Source: Bacteroidota bacterium (GTDB lineage: Bacteria > Bacteroidota > Bacteroidia > Chitinophagales > Saprospiraceae). From it: a DNA stretch of 18,059 nucleotides. Of this stretch, positions 16,014 through 18,059 are shown one piece after another. The translations under genes were made by a program, and so were the position numbers. Within the stretch, counting starts at the first letter, position 1, and every line of letters begins with the position of its first letter. The stretch is taken from positions 1-18,059 of the forward strand of contig JAGWYI010000020.1 of assembly GCA_018969455.1 (NCBI GenBank). Direction: 5' to 3'. Under the pieces are notes generated by a model that did not search any database, was not told the DNA's origin, and was given only the letters and a program-made list of their open reading frames with translations.

Positions 16014-16058
16014 TGAAAAAGATTTCCGTTTGCTTGGGTGCATCGGAAATCTTTTTCA
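16014..16058 (+). terminator. Strong intrinsic terminator after porP gene
   Basis: A perfect 15-bp stem (16014-16028 with 16044-16058, arms TGAAAAAGATTTCCG and complement) with a 15-nt loop is followed by TTTTTG. A smaller 6-bp hairpin (TACGGG/CCCGTA, 15982-15997) with a TTTT loop sits between it and the porP stop. Confidence 0.85.
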
Positions 16059-16088
16059 TTTTTGTAAATCCATTTAAAACAAGATGCT

Positions 16089-16568
16089 ATGTTCGGAAAC
16101 GCCAAAACTACGGAAGAAACCAAAAAACCTGCCGCAACTCCCTCGGCAGGCGCAATTAATGCACTGGTAAAAGGTACTTTGATTGAAGGAAACGTGCGTT
16201 GTGAAAGCGACCTTCGAATAGATGGAGCCATTAAAGGAAAACTCTTGTGCCAGGCAAAGGTTATCATAGGCCCAACCGGTTCGGTGGAAGGCGAAATCCG
16301 CTGCCAAAATGCCGTCATCGAAGGCAAATTTCAAGGCATTCTGGTCGTGAGCGAATTACTTAACATCCGGGAAACCGCCGAAATTGATGGTGATATCACC
16401 ACCGGAAAATTGCTCGTGCAAAGCGGCGCCAAATTCAATGTTACCTGTAAAATGGACCTCGGCGCCTCCAACGGAAGCGCAAAAGGGGCCGATCTGAAAA
16501 ACAACAACCATGGCGCAAACGCCACGACCGAAACCATCGCCGGAGGAAAAGCGGAAGTCCGCAATTAA
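16089..16568 (+). CDS. Bactofilin (polymer-forming cytoskeletal protein)
   Basis: Self-polymerising cytoskeletal protein with a right-handed beta-helix core, used in other bacteria for cell shape, wall-enzyme placement or polar structures. In the 159 aa a disordered N-terminal tail (~1-20, rich in Thr, Lys, Pro) precedes the DUF583 core at about 21-125. The core shows regular short repeats such as LVKGTLIEGNVRCESDLRI, IDGAIKGKL, IIGPTGSVEGEI, VIEGKFQGILVV, LNIRETAEIDGDI and LLVQSGAKFNV. A polar Asn/Gly-rich tail follows. It begins 30 bases after the porP terminator, so it has its own start of transcription. Its last 59 bases overlap the AtpZ-like gene in another frame. No M23 peptidase gene, a common bactofilin partner, is adjacent. 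Confidence 0.93.
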   Translation: MFGNAKTTEETKKPAATPSAGAINALVKGTLIEGNVRCESDLRIDGAIKGKLLCQAKVIIGPTGSVEGEIRCQNAVIEGKFQGILVVSELLNIRETAEIDGDITTGKLLVQSGAKFNVTCKMDLGASNGSAKGADLKNNNHGANATTETIAGGKAEVRN

Positions 16569-16755
16569 ATCTACCGCAAAATACAGCGGCATGGCTTTCC
16601 AACTTTTTGGATCCTGCCTCGCCGGGGTGCTGCTTGGAAAATGGTTAGATGCCCAACTTCAACTCCAACGACCCCTCTGGGCCGTGTTGCTTACCGTGGT
16701 TTTTATGGTGGCAGCCCTCTATAGCCTATATCGTCAGCTGCTGCGCGATGCCTGA
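16510..16755 (+). CDS. AtpZ/AtpI-family small membrane protein
   Basis: Protein of 81 aa resembling AtpZ, the accessory protein encoded upstream of F0F1 ATP synthase genes and linked to c-ring assembly or Mg2+ transport. A basic N-terminus (PRPKPSPEEKRK) leads into AKYSGMAFQLFG, the family entry motif. Two membrane helices follow (about 27-45 and 54-73), separated by GKWLDAQLQLQRPLW, which carries the G-x-W-L-D motif. The start at 16510 lies inside the bactofilin gene, giving a 59-base overlap. The only later ATG (16591) would remove the conserved AKYSG, so I prefer 16510. The ATP synthase genes themselves are not downstream. A perfect hairpin follows the stop. Confidence 0.8.
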   Translation: MAQTPRPKPSPEEKRKSAIKSTAKYSGMAFQLFGSCLAGVLLGKWLDAQLQLQRPLWAVLLTVVFMVAALYSLYRQLLRDA

Positions 16756-16779
16756 TAATTTCATACCATTCAACCCAAA

Positions 16780-16817
16780 TAACACTAAATGCCGCCCAAA
16801 AGCGGCATTTAGTGTTA
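16780..16817 (+). terminator. 16-bp perfect hairpin after the AtpZ-like gene
   Basis: A perfect 16-bp stem (16780-16795 with 16802-16817) with a 6-nt CCAAAA loop lies 24 bases after the stop. The arms read TAACACTAAATGCCGC and complement. The plus strand continues with A-rich sequence and only a short TTTT later, so it lacks a classic T-tract. A terminator is likely but not certain. Confidence 0.6.
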
Positions 16818-16819
16818 AA

Positions 16820-16977
16820 AAACTGTTTTAAAACCTCCGAAATGCGGGAAGGTAAATCTTTTAAGGCCAGGCTGCATTTATTTTTTCGGCAATAAAACAT
16901 GGCTATTCCCTTAAAAGGAAGTCTTGCCTGGCGCCAAAATCTTTACCTTTCACCTATCCCGGGAGATAAAACAGTTT
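16820..16977. repeat. 158-bp imperfect inverted-repeat element
   Basis: The two ends are complementary over about 52 bases each. The outer 11 bp are perfect (AAACTGTTTTA at 16820-16830 with TAAAACAGTTT at 16967-16977). The inner 24-base arms agree at 19 positions (16849-16872 with 16926-16949). The middle between them aligns only in part (CTCC and a few others). The 53-base centre has smaller hairpins (TTTATT/AATAAA and TTCC/GGAA). No open frame of note lies inside. It could be a miniature inverted-repeat transposable element remnant, or a structured leader for the following gene. A possible TAA duplication flanks it (16816-16818 and 16979-16981), too short to be convincing. Confidence 0.6.
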
Positions 16978-17065
16978 CTAATGATATTCCCAATGCTGTT
17001 TTCAAATTTCAGATTGCCTTTTGGGACGATAAAAACCATCATTAAAAACCGAATTTTTCTAAAAA

Positions 17066-17452
17066 ATGACGGCTAAAATATTTTATCTCAACTTATTGGG
17101 CCTTACCAGCACGGCAAGCGCCACACTCGCGCTCCTCCACCGCTTTGTTCCTCCCGCTCAAGACCATGCCTACATGTCGGCTACAACCGTGGGCCTTTTT
17201 GTACTGGTTTGTATCGGTTTGTATGTAACCGGAAAAAATGCAGCACGCAGCAGAAACAAATATGCTTTTACCAACCTCATTCTGGCTTCCGTTCTCGGTA
17301 AAATGGTGATGGCACTTGCATATTTATACCTCTACCAACAAATCGCACATCCGCAAAACAACTGGTTTGTCGGAATCTTTTTGTTCTGCTACGTGCTGTT
17401 TACCACCTTCGAAGTGTGGTTTATGAGCAAACTCGCCCAAATGGAAATTTAG
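17066..17452 (+). CDS. Small membrane protein, AtpI-like
   Basis: Protein of 128 aa with four predicted membrane helices (about 5-24, 38-56, 68-90 and 99-121), a basic cytoplasmic loop GKNAARSRNKY between helices 2 and 3, and a short tail. The overall shape and the neighbouring AtpZ-like gene match the small hydrophobic protein that usually lies between atpZ and atpB in Bacteroidota. I have no motif that proves this, and an unrelated membrane protein is possible. The gene is cut off from atpZ by a hairpin and an inverted-repeat element, and its 3' side faces a convergent gene 11 bases away, so atpB does not follow. Confidence 0.6.
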   Translation: MTAKIFYLNLLGLTSTASATLALLHRFVPPAQDHAYMSATTVGLFVLVCIGLYVTGKNAARSRNKYAFTNLILASVLGKMVMALAYLYLYQQIAHPQNNWFVGIFLFCYVLFTTFEVWFMSKLAQMEI

Positions 17453-17463
17453 TACCAAACTTC

Positions 17464-18059
17464 TTACTGTTTCACAACCTTGAAACTTGCAACGCCTCCG
17501 TCGGCCGTTAATCGAACCAAATACATCCCAGCCGGATAAGCACTCAAATCAAAACTACTTGATATCTGATCTGCTTGGACACTGCTTACCGTCTTTAGTT
17601 CCTGACCCATCAGATTTAATACACTAATCTGCAACTTTCGAACAGGCTCCTCAAAAACAGCGTTCACCTCAAACTGCCCGCTGGTCGGATTGGGCATGAT
17701 GCGCAGGCTCTGTACGCCTGCCAAAGTTGGAACGGCAGTAATGCCTTCGTTGATGTTGATGTTGTCTAGGTCGAAGAAAAAATCCCCGCCTGTCCAAATG
17801 CCCGAAAATCGAACCAATATGGCTTTTCCGGCAAAGCTGTCCAAGCCTACAAATACTTTGCGCAGCGCAGTCGTTGGCGTGTGATTGCTTTTGTCGATGG
17901 TGTACGCTGTTGTGTATTTTTCCCCACAATCATCCGAAATTTCAACCCGAAACTTGGTGCCACTCACCAACGCAGTACCAGCAGTACCGCCACTGAGGTA
18001 ATTGGTAATCCGATACTGGAAACTTAAGGAGTCGCCTGGACTTACATAACCGTAACGCG
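17464..18059 (-). CDS. T9SS-exported protein, C-terminal part (5' end outside window)
   Basis: The frame is open to the window edge, showing the last 197 residues of a longer secreted protein. The visible N-terminal part (about 1-110) is a beta-sandwich of the jelly-roll kind common in Bacteroidota surface proteins: GDSLSFQYRITNY, KFRVEISDDCGEKYTT, GKAILVRFSG, then DFFFDLDNININE. The last ~75 residues are a type A T9SS sorting domain: LRIMPNPTSGQFEVN, LQISVLNLMGQEL and FDLSAYPAGMYLVRLTADGG, ending FKVVKQ. The sorting domain directs export and is normally cleaved with attachment to the cell surface. The catalytic or binding domain that defines the function lies outside the window. A TTG at 17970 is not the true start. 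Confidence 0.9.
   Translation of the reverse strand, partial: RYGYVSPGDSLSFQYRITNYLSGGTAGTALVSGTKFRVEISDDCGEKYTTAYTIDKSNHTPTTALRKVFVGLDSFAGKAILVRFSGIWTGGDFFFDLDNININEGITAVPTLAGVQSLRIMPNPTSGQFEVNAVFEEPVRKLQISVLNLMGQELKTVSSVQADQISSSFDLSAYPAGMYLVRLTADGGVASFKVVKQ

Noticed and set aside
1..18059. Defence island, phage, insertion sequence, CRISPR or biosynthetic cluster
   Set aside because: I found no transposase, integrase, nuclease, repeat-spacer pattern or large synthase; nearly all reading frames are assigned to housekeeping or catabolic families.

Overview
The window looks like chromosomal DNA of a Bacteroidota bacterium, probably in or near the Saprospiria (Haliscomenobacter/Lewinella-like). 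The reasons are a PorP/SprF-family protein, a secreted protein ending in a type IX secretion (T9SS) sorting domain, a bactofilin next to an AtpZ-like gene, promoter-like TAnnTTTG boxes with no clear Shine-Dalgarno sequences, and a tRNA-guanine transglycosylase lacking the usual zinc cysteines. The lineage is inferred from gene content only. I see no rRNA, tRNA, CRISPR array, transposase or phage gene. Coding density is high and most genes are housekeeping or catabolic.

Region 1 (1-5400) holds a secreted M28 metallopeptidase facing fumarylacetoacetase (last step of tyrosine breakdown) across a strong shared hairpin terminator. Then come an alpha/beta hydrolase, a CrcB/Fluc fluoride channel and a tryptophan 2,3-dioxygenase family enzyme. 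Region 2 (5369-9438) holds a secreted TolB-like propeller and a Gfo/Idh/MocA oxidoreductase on the minus strand. These are followed by a tight plus-strand pair, a 6-pyruvoyl-tetrahydropterin synthase of the animal-like Cx5HGH type and riboflavin synthase, and then a LOG-family protein on the minus strand. The fumarylacetoacetase, tryptophan dioxygenase and pterin synthase within about 6.5 kb form a loose aromatic amino-acid theme: tetrahydropterin is the cofactor of aromatic amino-acid hydroxylases. They are not one operon.

Region 3 (9540-14644) is all plus strand: Obg GTPase, deoxyribose-phosphate aldolase, a secreted SPOR-domain protein, RodA (with extra membrane segments) and Tgt. SPOR and RodA both point to peptidoglycan. 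Region 4 (14645-18059) holds a lone PorP/SprF protein with a strong terminator, then bactofilin overlapping an AtpZ-like gene. A 310-base gap follows, containing a 16-bp perfect hairpin and a roughly 158-bp imperfect inverted-repeat element. Next is a small AtpI-like membrane protein, and finally the 3' end of a T9SS-exported protein running off the window.

No clearly new multigene system is visible. The most unusual items are the inverted-repeat element at 16820-16977 splitting two ATP-synthase-associated genes that here lack the synthase itself, the loss of zinc ligands in Tgt, the animal-type pterin synthase near aromatic catabolism genes, and several convergent gene pairs whose stop codons overlap.
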